Source: Gammaproteobacteria bacterium (GTDB lineage: Bacteria; Pseudomonadota; Gammaproteobacteria; DSM-19610). From it: 64,000 bases of DNA. Both the position numbers and the translations under genes were made by a program. Location: the NCBI GenBank assembly GCA_026197075.1, contig JAPHQV010000025.1, forward strand, positions 124,001 to 188,000. The letters run 5' to 3'. A model generated the notes under the pieces. That model made no database searches and was not told the DNA's origin. It worked only from the letters and a program-made list of their open reading frames with translations. This document shows, piece after piece, positions 1-7,029 of the stretch (position 1 is its first letter; each line of letters starts with the position of its first letter).

Positions 1-1130
1 AGGCCGCCAAGGCCAACGCCTCCGACATCCACATCGAACCCGACGAAACCGTGCTGCGCATCCGCCGTCGCATCGACGGCGTGTTGCACGAGACGGTCAT
101 GGACGACAAGCGTATCGCCCCGGCGCTGATCTCGCGCCTCAAGCTCATGGGCGGCGCCGACATCTCGGAAAAACGCCTGCCCCAGGACGGACGCTTCACC
201 GTGCGCGTACGCGACAAGAGCCTGGATGTGCGCCTGGCCACCATCCCCACCCAGAACGGCGAGGCGGCAGTCATGCGCCTGCTGGACCAGGGCAACGCCA
301 CCCGTAACCTGGCGGAACTGGGCCTGCCCGAGGAACTGCTGCCGCGCCTGCGCCAGGTGATCCACAAGCCGCATGGACTGGTGCTGGTCACCGGCCCCAC
401 GGGCAGCGGCAAGACCACAACCCTCTATGCCGCGCTGACGGAACTCAACAAGCCGCAACGCAAGATCATCACCGTGGAAGACCCGGTGGAATACCGGCTG
501 CCACGCATCAACCAGGTGCAGGTGAACACCAAGATCGGGCTGGATTTCGCGCGCGTGTTGCGCACCGCCCTGCGCCTCGACCCCGACATCATCCTGGTGG
601 GCGAGATCCGCGACCGTGACACCGGCGAGATCGCCCTGCGCGCGGCACTGACCGGCCACCTGGTGTTGTCCACCCTGCATACCAACGATGCCGTGAGCAG
701 TGCCACGCGCCTCATCGACATGGGCATGGAGGGTTACCTGGTGGCCTCCGCCGTGCACGCCATCCTGGCCCAGCGCCTGGTGCGCTGCATCTGCCCCAAA
801 TGCAGCACCGAGGCAACACCCGACGCCGGCGAGGCCGCCTGGCTGCACAGCCAACTGGGCGCGAAGGCCGACGGCATGACCTTTCACCAGGGCGCCGGCT
901 GCAACCACTGCAACCACACCGGCTACAGCGGGCGCATGGGGGTCTACGAGCTGCTGGTGATGGAAGGTGCGCTGGCCGAGGCCTTGCGCCGCAACGACCA
1001 CGAGGGCTTCGAACGCGCGGCCCTGGCCCAGCCCGGCTACCAGCCGCTGGTGATGAACGCCCTCGACTATGCCAGGCAGGGCAAGACCACCCTGGGCGAG
1101 GTCATGCGCCTGAGCGGGTGGGTGGAATAG
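1..1130 (+). CDS. mshE: MSHA-type pilus assembly ATPase MshE (GspE/PilB family), 5' truncated
   Basis: Secretion/pilus assembly ATPase, partial: the frame is open from base 3 and already reads SDIHIEP, a motif internal to GspE/PilB proteins, so the true start lies outside the window. Visible motifs are Walker A GPTGSGKTTT, Walker B ILVGEIRD, the His-box stretch TGHLVLSTLHTND and a C-terminal zinc-type CPKC...CNHC pair. The family powers pilin assembly at the inner membrane by ATP hydrolysis. The next genes are a GspF-like platform protein and a run of prepilins plus a MshI-like protein, which favours MshE over PilB or GspE. Family assignment is firm; the subfamily name rests on context. Confidence 0.85.
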   Translation, partial: AAKANASDIHIEPDETVLRIRRRIDGVLHETVMDDKRIAPALISRLKLMGGADISEKRLPQDGRFTVRVRDKSLDVRLATIPTQNGEAAVMRLLDQGNATRNLAELGLPEELLPRLRQVIHKPHGLVLVTGPTGSGKTTTLYAALTELNKPQRKIITVEDPVEYRLPRINQVQVNTKIGLDFARVLRTALRLDPDIILVGEIRDRDTGEIALRAALTGHLVLSTLHTNDAVSSATRLIDMGMEGYLVASAVHAILAQRLVRCICPKCSTEATPDAGEAAWLHSQLGAKADGMTFHQGAGCNHCNHTGYSGRMGVYELLVMEGALAEALRRNDHEGFERAALAQPGYQPLVMNALDYARQGKTTLGEVMRLSGWVE

Positions 1131-1145
1131 CAGAATTCATGTAGA

Positions 1146-1200
1146 AGCGGCCTCTGGCCGCGAACTGCTCTTGCACGACGCTTCGCGGCCAGAGGCCGCT
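1146..1200. repeat. REP-like palindrome between mshE and mshG
   Basis: Perfect 19-bp inverted repeat (arms 1146-1164 and 1182-1200, core GCGGCCTCTGGCCGCGAA) with a 17-nt loop. The same core recurs at 3603-3670. It resembles the dispersed GTAGGAGCGGC-type REP elements of gammaproteobacteria. It sits within the pilus transcription unit and could attenuate or stabilise the mRNA. Confidence 0.85.
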
Positions 1201-1250
1201 CTTACGGGCAGGGACGTACAGGAAAGGTTTAGACGAGGCACGGGTTCGAA

Positions 1251-2483
1251 ATGGCACTGTTCCAATACAAGGCACGCGGCAGTCGCGGCGACGCAGTGGA
1301 AGGCACCATCGAGGCCGCCTCCAGCGACGCGGCCGCCGCACGCCTGATGGAAGGCGGACTCACGCCCGTGGATATCGTCATGGCCACGGAGACGAAGCGT
1401 GCCGGCGGCCTGAACCGTGACCTGAGCGAGATCTTCCCGCCCAAGGTGGGGCTGGCGGACCTGATCCAGTTCAGCCGCCAGATGCACAGCCTGTTGCGCG
1501 CCGGCGTGCCCATCCTCACGGCCCTGACCGGCCTGGCCGGCAACACCCGCAACCCGACCCTGGCCAAGGCCATCGCCGACATCAATACCAGCCTGGGCGC
1601 CGGTCGCGACCTGGCCTCTTCCCTGAGCCAGCACCCGGAGATTTTTTCGCTGTTCTACGTGAGCCTGGTGCGGGTGGGCGAGACCACCGGCCAGTTGGAT
1701 GAGATCTTCGAACAACTGGGCTTCTACCTGGAGCGCGAGAAACATACCAAGGAACAGGTAAAGTCGGCCCTGCGTTATCCCACCTTCGTGCTGACGGCCA
1801 TCGCCATCGCCATCGTCATCATCAACATCTTCGTCATCCCGGCCTTCGCCACCACCTTCGCCCGCTTCGGCGCCGACCTGCCCCTGGCCACCCGTGGCCT
1901 CATGGGCCTGTCCAGTTTCATGGTGAACCACTGGCCCGGCCTGCTGATCGGTCTGCTGGCGGCCTTCTTTGGCCTGCGCCACTGGCTGCGCACCCCGCAG
2001 GGACGCTATCGCTGGCACAAGCTGCAGTTGCACCTGCCCCTGATCGGTCCGGTGCTGTACCAGGCCACCATGGCGCGCTTCAGCCACCTGTTCTCCATGG
2101 CGCAGCGCTCCGGTGTTCCACTCATCACCGCCTTGTCGGTGGTGGCCAAGGCGCTGGACAACGACTACGCCGAGGAACGCATCCTCACCATGCGTGACGG
2201 CATCGAGCGCGGCGATTCCATCACCCGTACCGCCACTGCCAGTGGGGTTTTCGACCCCCTGGTGCTGCAGATGCTGGCGGTGGGCGAGGAGTCGGGCAAC
2301 CTGGATCAACTTCTGCAGGAGATTGCCGATTACTACAACCGCGAAGTCGACTACGCCATCACCCGCCTGAGCGCCGCCATAGAGCCCATCCTCACCATCG
2401 TCATCGGCCTGCTGGTGCTGGTGCTGGCCATCGGCGTGTTCCTGCCCATGTGGAACCTGGGTTCGGCGGTGATGCAGCGCTAG
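1251..2483 (+). CDS. mshG: MSHA-type pilus inner-membrane platform protein MshG (GspF/PilC family)
   Basis: 410-residue polytopic protein of the GspF/PilC family. It has the N-terminal MALFQYKARG signature, two homologous cytoplasmic T2SSF domains (about 70-190 and 275-395) with the RVGETTGQLDEIFEQL and VGEESGNLDQLL repeats, and three hydrophobic segments (about 178-198, 222-242 and 382-402). The family forms the membrane platform that couples the assembly ATPase to pilin polymerisation. It lies 120 bp after the ATPase gene with a REP hairpin in between, and 141 bp before the major pilin. ATG start at 1251; no strong Shine-Dalgarno is visible. Length is normal for the family. Confidence 0.88.
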   Translation: MALFQYKARGSRGDAVEGTIEAASSDAAAARLMEGGLTPVDIVMATETKRAGGLNRDLSEIFPPKVGLADLIQFSRQMHSLLRAGVPILTALTGLAGNTRNPTLAKAIADINTSLGAGRDLASSLSQHPEIFSLFYVSLVRVGETTGQLDEIFEQLGFYLEREKHTKEQVKSALRYPTFVLTAIAIAIVIINIFVIPAFATTFARFGADLPLATRGLMGLSSFMVNHWPGLLIGLLAAFFGLRHWLRTPQGRYRWHKLQLHLPLIGPVLYQATMARFSHLFSMAQRSGVPLITALSVVAKALDNDYAEERILTMRDGIERGDSITRTATASGVFDPLVLQMLAVGEESGNLDQLLQEIADYYNREVDYAITRLSAAIEPILTIVIGLLVLVLAIGVFLPMWNLGSAVMQR

Positions 2484-2624
2484 GAGCTTGTCGGACTTGG
2501 GCGCTGCTCGCCCGATTTGATGGAAATGGTGCCAGGTCGGTATTTTTTCTAAAGGAAATCTGCTGGGGCGACGCTATATCCCCTAGCAACGGAGGGCGGC
2601 ACGCCCTAACTAAGGAGACAAGCA

Positions 2625-2993
2625 ATGAAACGGCAACAGAGTGGTTTTACCCTGATCGAACTGGTAATGGTGATCGTCATCCTGGGCATCCTCAGCGCCA
2701 TCGCCCTGCCCCGGTTCGTGGACCTGCAAAGCGACGCCCAGGCCGCGGCGGAAGCCGGCATGAGTGGCGCGGTGAAGTCCGCCCATGCCATCGCCATCGC
2801 CGACCTCAAGGGCTTCCCGACCGTGACCGAGCTGGAGACCTATGTGCAAGGCGAAGGGGTCGCTGCCGCATCCGATGGCATCACGGTCGACATCAACGGA
2901 ATTAGTCATACGGTTCCGACCTTTACCGACACCACCTGCACCACCGCCACCAGCGACGTTGGTGACACGGTACAGTGCGTCGGCAGTATCTAG
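2625..2993 (+). CDS. mshA: MshA-like major type IV pilin
   Basis: 122-residue prepilin. A short basic leader precedes the prepilin-peptidase site [17 protein letters not shown] (Gly at residue 8, Glu +5 present), followed by the hydrophobic N-terminal helix. The C-terminal half contains a Cys pair (TTCTTAT and VQCVGSI) suited to a disulfide-bonded D-loop. It has the best ribosome-binding site of the cluster (TAAGGAG, 7 nt before ATG), as expected for the major subunit. A small GC-rich stem (AGGGCG/CGCCCT, 2593-2607) lies just upstream of the Shine-Dalgarno and could modulate initiation. Order relative to MshG and MshC-like genes supports the MshA call. Confidence 0.8.
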   Translation: MKRQQSGFTLIELVMVIVILGILSAIALPRFVDLQSDAQAAAEAGMSGAVKSAHAIAIADLKGFPTVTELETYVQGEGVAAASDGITVDINGISHTVPTFTDTTCTTATSDVGDTVQCVGSI

Positions 2994-3108
2994 GCGCCAA
3001 ACGCCACTAGCCCGACGGCGGGCGGATCCGAGCGGGGCGGGCCAATCGGTCCGCCCTCTGTGCCTTCCACAGGGATGGTTCCACTCCCTCGCCACTGGGT
3101 CCAAGCCC

Positions 3109-3576
3109 ATGGCCATGCCATTCCACCACCGCGGCTTCACCCTGATCGAACTGATCATGGTGCTGGTGATTCTGGGCGTGCTGAGCGCCTATGTGCTGGC
3201 ACGCTGGTCACCGGGTGATTCCGCCGTGCATACCGAGGCCGCACAGCTCGCTTGCGACCTGCGCCATGCCCAGGCCCTGGCCATGACCACCGGCACCCCG
3301 CTCGACTTCGAACCCCAGGGCAGCGGTGGTTATCGCGTCACCGACGGCACCAGCATCATCCAGGACCCGTCCCGTGGCGAACCCTTCCTGCACAGCCTCG
3401 CCAATGGCGTGAACCGCGGCGGCACTTGCGGCACCGTGCGTTTCGATACCCTCGGCCGGCCACTGAGCGGTGGCAACCTGATGAGCGCTGCCTGCACCCA
3501 TACCCTGAGCGGTCCATCCGTGAGCAGCACTGTGACGCTCACCCCCGTTACCGGCTTCGTGACGGTGTCGCCATGA
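3109..3576 (+). CDS. mshC: MshC-like minor pilin
   Basis: About 155-residue prepilin-like protein: short leader, cleavage site HHRG|FTLIELIMVLVILG, hydrophobic helix to about residue 30, then a GspH/FimT-like globular domain with two cysteines (GGTCGTV and SAACTHT). ATG at 3109 is chosen, but a second in-frame ATG at 3115 is equally possible; neither has a strong Shine-Dalgarno. The stop overlaps the start of the next gene (ATGA at 3573), so translation is probably coupled. By family it would be a pilus-tip or initiation subunit. Position after the major pilin matches mshC. Confidence 0.72.
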   Translation: MAMPFHHRGFTLIELIMVLVILGVLSAYVLARWSPGDSAVHTEAAQLACDLRHAQALAMTTGTPLDFEPQGSGGYRVTDGTSIIQDPSRGEPFLHSLANGVNRGGTCGTVRFDTLGRPLSGGNLMSAACTHTLSGPSVSSTVTLTPVTGFVTVSP

Positions 3577-4079
3577 ACCGGCGCGCGGGCACCATTGGTT
3601 CCTGTAGGAGCGGCCTCTGGCCGCGAATGAGTCGTGCCACGGCCGTTCGCGGCCAGAGGCCGCTCCTACATGGGGACACAACCAAACATCCCCATGGCAC
3701 GCGTCGCCAGGCCGGCTTCAGCCTCATCGAACTGGTGATCGTCGTCGTGCTGCTGGGCATCGCCGCCGTGGCCCTGCTGCAGCAGTTCAGCCAGGCGGCG
3801 GGCTCGCTGGCCCGCAACGAGCAGATCCAGACCGCTGCACAGCTGGCCCAGGGTTGCGCCGAGCACCTGCTGGCTGTGCGGCGCGGCCAGGACTATCTCA
3901 CGGCCATCGCCAGCGATTGTTCCGGCCTGCCCGGGATCGCCGGCTACACGACCAACGTGGCGCTGCAGGGCAGCCCCGCCGCCTGTCCGCTGGGTGCCAG
4001 CTGCGAGGAACTGCGGGTGACGGTGAGTCGGGGCGCCGATGTCCGCGCGCAGCTGAGCCTGATGCTGGTGGATTACTGA
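3573..4079 (+). CDS. mshD: MshD-like minor pilin with REP-encoded long leader
   Basis: 168-residue prepilin-like protein if translation starts at the ATGA overlap with mshC. The prepilin cleavage site RRQAG|FSLIELVIVVVLLG is not reached until about residue 49, because a 68-bp REP palindrome (3603-3670) is read in frame without a stop and encodes the sequence from about SCRSGLWPR to RPLL. Normal leaders are 5-30 residues. An alternative ATG at 3627, in the loop of the hairpin, gives a 31-residue leader; no start codon lies between the REP and the cleavage site. The globular part has Cys pairs (SDCSGL, ACPLGASCEE). It overlaps mshO by one base (TGATG). Confidence 0.7.
   Translation: MNRRAGTIGSCRSGLWPRMSRATAVRGQRPLLHGDTTKHPHGTRRQAGFSLIELVIVVVLLGIAAVALLQQFSQAAGSLARNEQIQTAAQLAQGCAEHLLAVRRGQDYLTAIASDCSGLPGIAGYTTNVALQGSPAACPLGASCEELRVTVSRGADVRAQLSLMLVDY
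3603..3670. repeat. REP-like palindrome inside mshD leader
   Basis: Perfect 25-bp inverted repeat: arms 3603-3627 and 3646-3670, core TGTAGGAGCGGCCTCTGG, with an 18-nt loop. It is the same family as 1146-1200 but longer and flanked by the TGTAGGAG end typical of these elements. It lies downstream of the only start codon coupled to mshC and is an in-frame insertion in the mshD reading frame. Confidence 0.9.
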
Positions 4080-4594
4080 TGAACGGGCATCGCCAGCGCG
4101 GCTTCACCCTCATGGAACTGGTCATCAGCATCCTGGTGCTGGGTCTCCTCGGCGCCACGGCCGCCTATGGTATCCAGAAGGGCGTCATTGCCTTCCAGAC
4201 CACCCAGGAGGCCCTCGACAGCCTGGGCAAGCTGCGCTATGCCACCGAGCGGGTGAGCCGCGAACTGCGCGAGATCCGCCGCGACCCCCTCGACAGCAGC
4301 CGTTATGACATCGCCACCCTCGGTGGCAGCACCATCGAATTCGTGAAGCAGGACGGCACCGGGGTCATTCTCGACGTCAGCGGCAGCAACCTGACCCTGG
4401 AATATGACAGCCCCGCCGGCGCCCATGTCCTCACCGACCAGCTGAGCGCCTTCAGCCTGGCCTACCTGGACGTCGACGGCAATGCGACCGCCGATGCGGC
4501 ACAGGTGGCCTTCATCGATGTGCAGATCACGCTGATCGATGCCAGCGGCAGCCTGCCCCAGCGCAGCCGCGTGGCCCTGCGGAGCCAGCCATGA
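4079..4594 (+). CDS. mshO: MshO-like minor pilin
   Basis: 171-residue prepilin-like protein with the leader MNGHRQRG, cleavage before FTLMELVISILVLGLLG and a hydrophobic helix to about residue 27. The C-terminal domain is short and lacks the cysteines of its neighbours. Type II secretion GspJ/MshO-type proteins have this layout; family members are often somewhat longer. Start is fixed by a TGATG overlap with mshD, and its stop overlaps the next start by ATGA. Minor pilins of this kind are inferred to form the tip complex. Confidence 0.7.
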   Translation: MNGHRQRGFTLMELVISILVLGLLGATAAYGIQKGVIAFQTTQEALDSLGKLRYATERVSRELREIRRDPLDSSRYDIATLGGSTIEFVKQDGTGVILDVSGSNLTLEYDSPAGAHVLTDQLSAFSLAYLDVDGNATADAAQVAFIDVQITLIDASGSLPQRSRVALRSQP

Positions 4595-5568
4595 GGACGG
4601 CGCGGACACAAGGCGGTGCCGCCACCATCCTGGCGGTGATCTTCCTGGTCATCAGCGTCTCCCTCATGGTGGTGGCCGCTCTCAACATGGCCAGCTCCGA
4701 CATCACCGACACGGCCCTGACCCACGACGCCATCGAGGCCCTGTTCATCGCCGAGAGCGGGGTCGAGCACACCGCCCAGGCCTATGCCAACGGCACACCC
4801 TGCCTGGGACTGGCCCCCGTGGGGTCGATCGCCTTCGGCGCGGGTGAATTCCAGGTGACGGCTGCCAGCAATACCGATTTCGACGCCGTGACGCCCCTGC
4901 CCGCGAACCAGTGCCGCATCGAGGTGCTGGGGCAGGCCGGTCCGCGCGCTGCCCTCCGTCGAGTCGCGGCCATCCTGCAGCAGGGCAGCACCGGCCTCCA
5001 GGAGGATTTCCCCAGCTCCGCCGATTTCGCGGCCGACTGGACGCTCAATGTGACCACGGACCATGGCGGTACGGCCAAGGGCTGGTCCAGCCTGTTCGGC
5101 AACGCCCCGGGTTCCACGGGTGGACACCTGATCGGGCGCACCAACCATGGGGGTGGTGCCAACCAGAACCTCGTCCTGACCGCCACCCGGGATCTCGCCA
5201 CGCCGTTCCTGGCCACCGCCGGCATGAATCTGGAACTCAGCCTCTATTTCCAGAAACCCAACGAGAACACCGGTGGTCCGGACCAGCACAGCCTGCAATT
5301 CCTCGCCGTGGACAGCGGTGGCAACGAATACCTGATCTGGGACCGCAGTGGCCGCGAGAACGTCACCACCTGGACCGCCGTGAACCTGACCCTGGCGGTG
5401 CCGGGTGGCATGGTGGGGCAGACCATCGACCGCATCCGCGTGGCCATGGTGCTGGAGGAACAGGGCAACAACGGTGTCGCCGCCGCCGTGGACGGGATCC
5501 AGTTCGGTCCCAGCGGCAGTACCGGCGGTGGACTCAGCCTCGCCGCCTGGCGCGAGGTCGTGCAGTAA
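4591..5568 (+). CDS. mshP: MshP-like protein with C-terminal jelly-roll (lectin-like) domain
   Basis: 325-residue protein. Residues 1-130 resemble MshP/PilX: an N-terminal hydrophobic segment (about 11-33) without the usual GFTLIE, then the helix ALTHDAIEALFIAESGVEHTAQ. Residues about 135-325 form a separate Gly/Thr/Asn-rich beta domain with an FPSSADFAADW opening and a VDGIQFG end, resembling the concanavalin-like carbohydrate- or protein-binding modules that occur in MshQ proteins. MshP proteins are usually around half this length, so this looks like an MshP core fused to an adhesin module. ATGA overlap with mshO; MshI-like gene 52 bp downstream. The adhesin role is inference. Confidence 0.65.
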   Translation: MRTARTQGGAATILAVIFLVISVSLMVVAALNMASSDITDTALTHDAIEALFIAESGVEHTAQAYANGTPCLGLAPVGSIAFGAGEFQVTAASNTDFDAVTPLPANQCRIEVLGQAGPRAALRRVAAILQQGSTGLQEDFPSSADFAADWTLNVTTDHGGTAKGWSSLFGNAPGSTGGHLIGRTNHGGGANQNLVLTATRDLATPFLATAGMNLELSLYFQKPNENTGGPDQHSLQFLAVDSGGNEYLIWDRSGRENVTTWTAVNLTLAVPGGMVGQTIDRIRVAMVLEEQGNNGVAAAVDGIQFGPSGSTGGGLSLAAWREVVQ

Positions 5569-5620
5569 GGTTGAAACGCGCCCGGCCGATACCCCGGGCA
5601 GGCAACGCTGGGAGGCGAAC

Positions 5621-6553
5621 ATGCTGGCATTACTACGGAAACCGCGCAAACAGGGCTATGTGGCCATCGTGCCGCAGGAGGATGGCTGTGCCCTGGTCCA
5701 ACTGGAACGGGACGGCGAGCGAGATCGCCTGGTACAGCATGCCTTCCTGTCCGGCAACGGGGACAGCCTGTCACAACAACTGGTGGAAACCCTGCGCCAG
5801 CAGCGCCTGGGCACGCTGAGCTGCACGACCCTGATGGACATCGACCAGTACCAGCTACTGCTGGTGGACGCACCCCAGGTGCCGCCGGCCGAGTTGCGCG
5901 CCGCCATCCGCTGGCGCCTGCGCGAACTCATCGACTTCCACGTGGACGACGCCCTGGTGGACGTGTTCGATGCCCCGGCCAGCAGCGCGCGCGGGGTACA
6001 GGACCATCTCTACACGGTGGTGGCACGCAGCAACCTGGTGCAGGAGCGGGTCAACCTGGTGCAGGAGGCCGGTGCCCGCCTGGAGGTGATCGACATCCCC
6101 GAACTGGCGCTGCGCAACATCGTCGACCGCCTGCCGGAAAATCCCGCCGGCGTGGCCATGCTCTATTTCGGCGCCCACCGCGGCCTCATAACCCTGGTGC
6201 GCGACTCCACCCTCTACCTGGCCCGTCCCCTGGACATCGGTTACCGTGACCTGGAACAGTCCAGCGCCGACCCGCGTCCCCTGTGGGACACCCTGGCCCT
6301 GGAGCTGCAACGTTCCATGGATTACTACGACCGCCATTTCCAGCAGGCGCAGATCGGTCATGTGCTGCTGGCGCCCCTGCCGGTGCCGGTGCCCGGCATG
6401 GTGGAGGCCCTGCACGACAGCCTGGGCCTGGCGGTGCGTGCGGTATCCCTGGACGAGGTGGTGGAGGTGTCCGCGCCTCTCGAACCGGCGGAGGCAGCGC
6501 GCTGCTTCCTGGCCGTGGGCGCGGCACTGCGGCGTGAGTTCAAAACTCTATAG
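5621..6553 (+). CDS. mshI: MshI-like pilus biogenesis protein (PilM-type ATPase fold)
   Basis: 310-residue soluble protein resembling MSHA biogenesis protein MshI, a relative of PilM/actin-like proteins. The N-terminus is MLALLRKPRKQGYVAIV, the middle contains AIRWRLRELIDFHVDDALVDVFD, typical of PilM-like domains, and RPLDIGYRD precedes a SMDYYDRHFQ stretch usual in PilM/EpsL-type proteins. Start ATG 5621 is preceded by GGAGG (5611-5615), a good Shine-Dalgarno. Expected role: cytoplasmic part of the pilus alignment complex. In known MSHA loci mshI lies at the upstream end; here it follows mshP, so the locus is rearranged. Confidence 0.75.
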   Translation: MLALLRKPRKQGYVAIVPQEDGCALVQLERDGERDRLVQHAFLSGNGDSLSQQLVETLRQQRLGTLSCTTLMDIDQYQLLLVDAPQVPPAELRAAIRWRLRELIDFHVDDALVDVFDAPASSARGVQDHLYTVVARSNLVQERVNLVQEAGARLEVIDIPELALRNIVDRLPENPAGVAMLYFGAHRGLITLVRDSTLYLARPLDIGYRDLEQSSADPRPLWDTLALELQRSMDYYDRHFQQAQIGHVLLAPLPVPVPGMVEALHDSLGLAVRAVSLDEVVEVSAPLEPAEAARCFLAVGAALRREFKTL

Positions 6554-6636
6554 GTCCAATCTACAGGCGTAGGAACGCTGCGCAGCTAAAATAGCAAGCC
6601 CCGCACGAGCGAGGATTGGCTGGGATGTTTACAGCC

Positions 6637-7029
6637 CTATATTTCTTTTATCTTATTAGCTGTAGATAACAAGATGACCAATGCAGAAAGTAAACCAATT
6701 TGGGCAACAAAAGACAAAGAGAATATTGCCACACTAACTTGCTCAGTCACATTCTCTTTTCCCGCTTCCAGATAATATCTGAGCAACCCCACTAATGCCG
6801 CAATCACTATCCCGCCAAGGCAGAGAAAGTAGTAACTCCAGAAATGTTCGCCGTGTAATCTCATTATCATCGGAGCGAATAAGGCGACCGGATAAATCAC
6901 CTGTATTAAAACAATAGATACCATGTCATACCTGAAATCAGGAAAAGCAATCCCCCTTACTAGAGAGACCATAAGGACATAAAGAACAAGCTGCTTACTA
7001 AATTGCACGTTGTCTAGCAATGTAACCAC
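6637..7029 (-). CDS. Small 4-TM membrane protein, putative immunity protein of the Rhs tip
   Basis: 130-residue hydrophobic protein not recognised by family. Four probable membrane helices are visible (about 14-31, 38-57, 66-86, 100-123) with few charged residues between them and a basic C-terminus (NKIKEI). GTG start: the last base of the Rhs stop codon TAG is the first base of this GTG (TAGTG), so translation should be tightly coupled. Position directly after the variable Rhs tip and low GC matching that tip are the standard arrangement for cognate immunity genes of polymorphic toxins. A membrane location would suit a toxin acting on lipid or at the membrane. Function is inferred from context only. 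Confidence 0.6.
   Translation of the reverse strand: MVTLLDNVQFSKQLVLYVLMVSLVRGIAFPDFRYDMVSIVLIQVIYPVALFAPMIMRLHGEHFWSYYFLCLGGIVIAALVGLLRYYLEAGKENVTEQVSVAIFSLSFVAQIGLLSALVILLSTANKIKEI

Noticed and set aside
1137-2309. 390-codon open frame opposite mshG
   Set aside because: A mirror frame of a GC-rich gene with low-complexity Gln/Gly/His content; mshG on the other strand has clear family motifs.
2593-2607. c-di-GMP riboswitch upstream of mshA
   Set aside because: Only a small GC stem is present; the conserved GEMM core nucleotides were not found.
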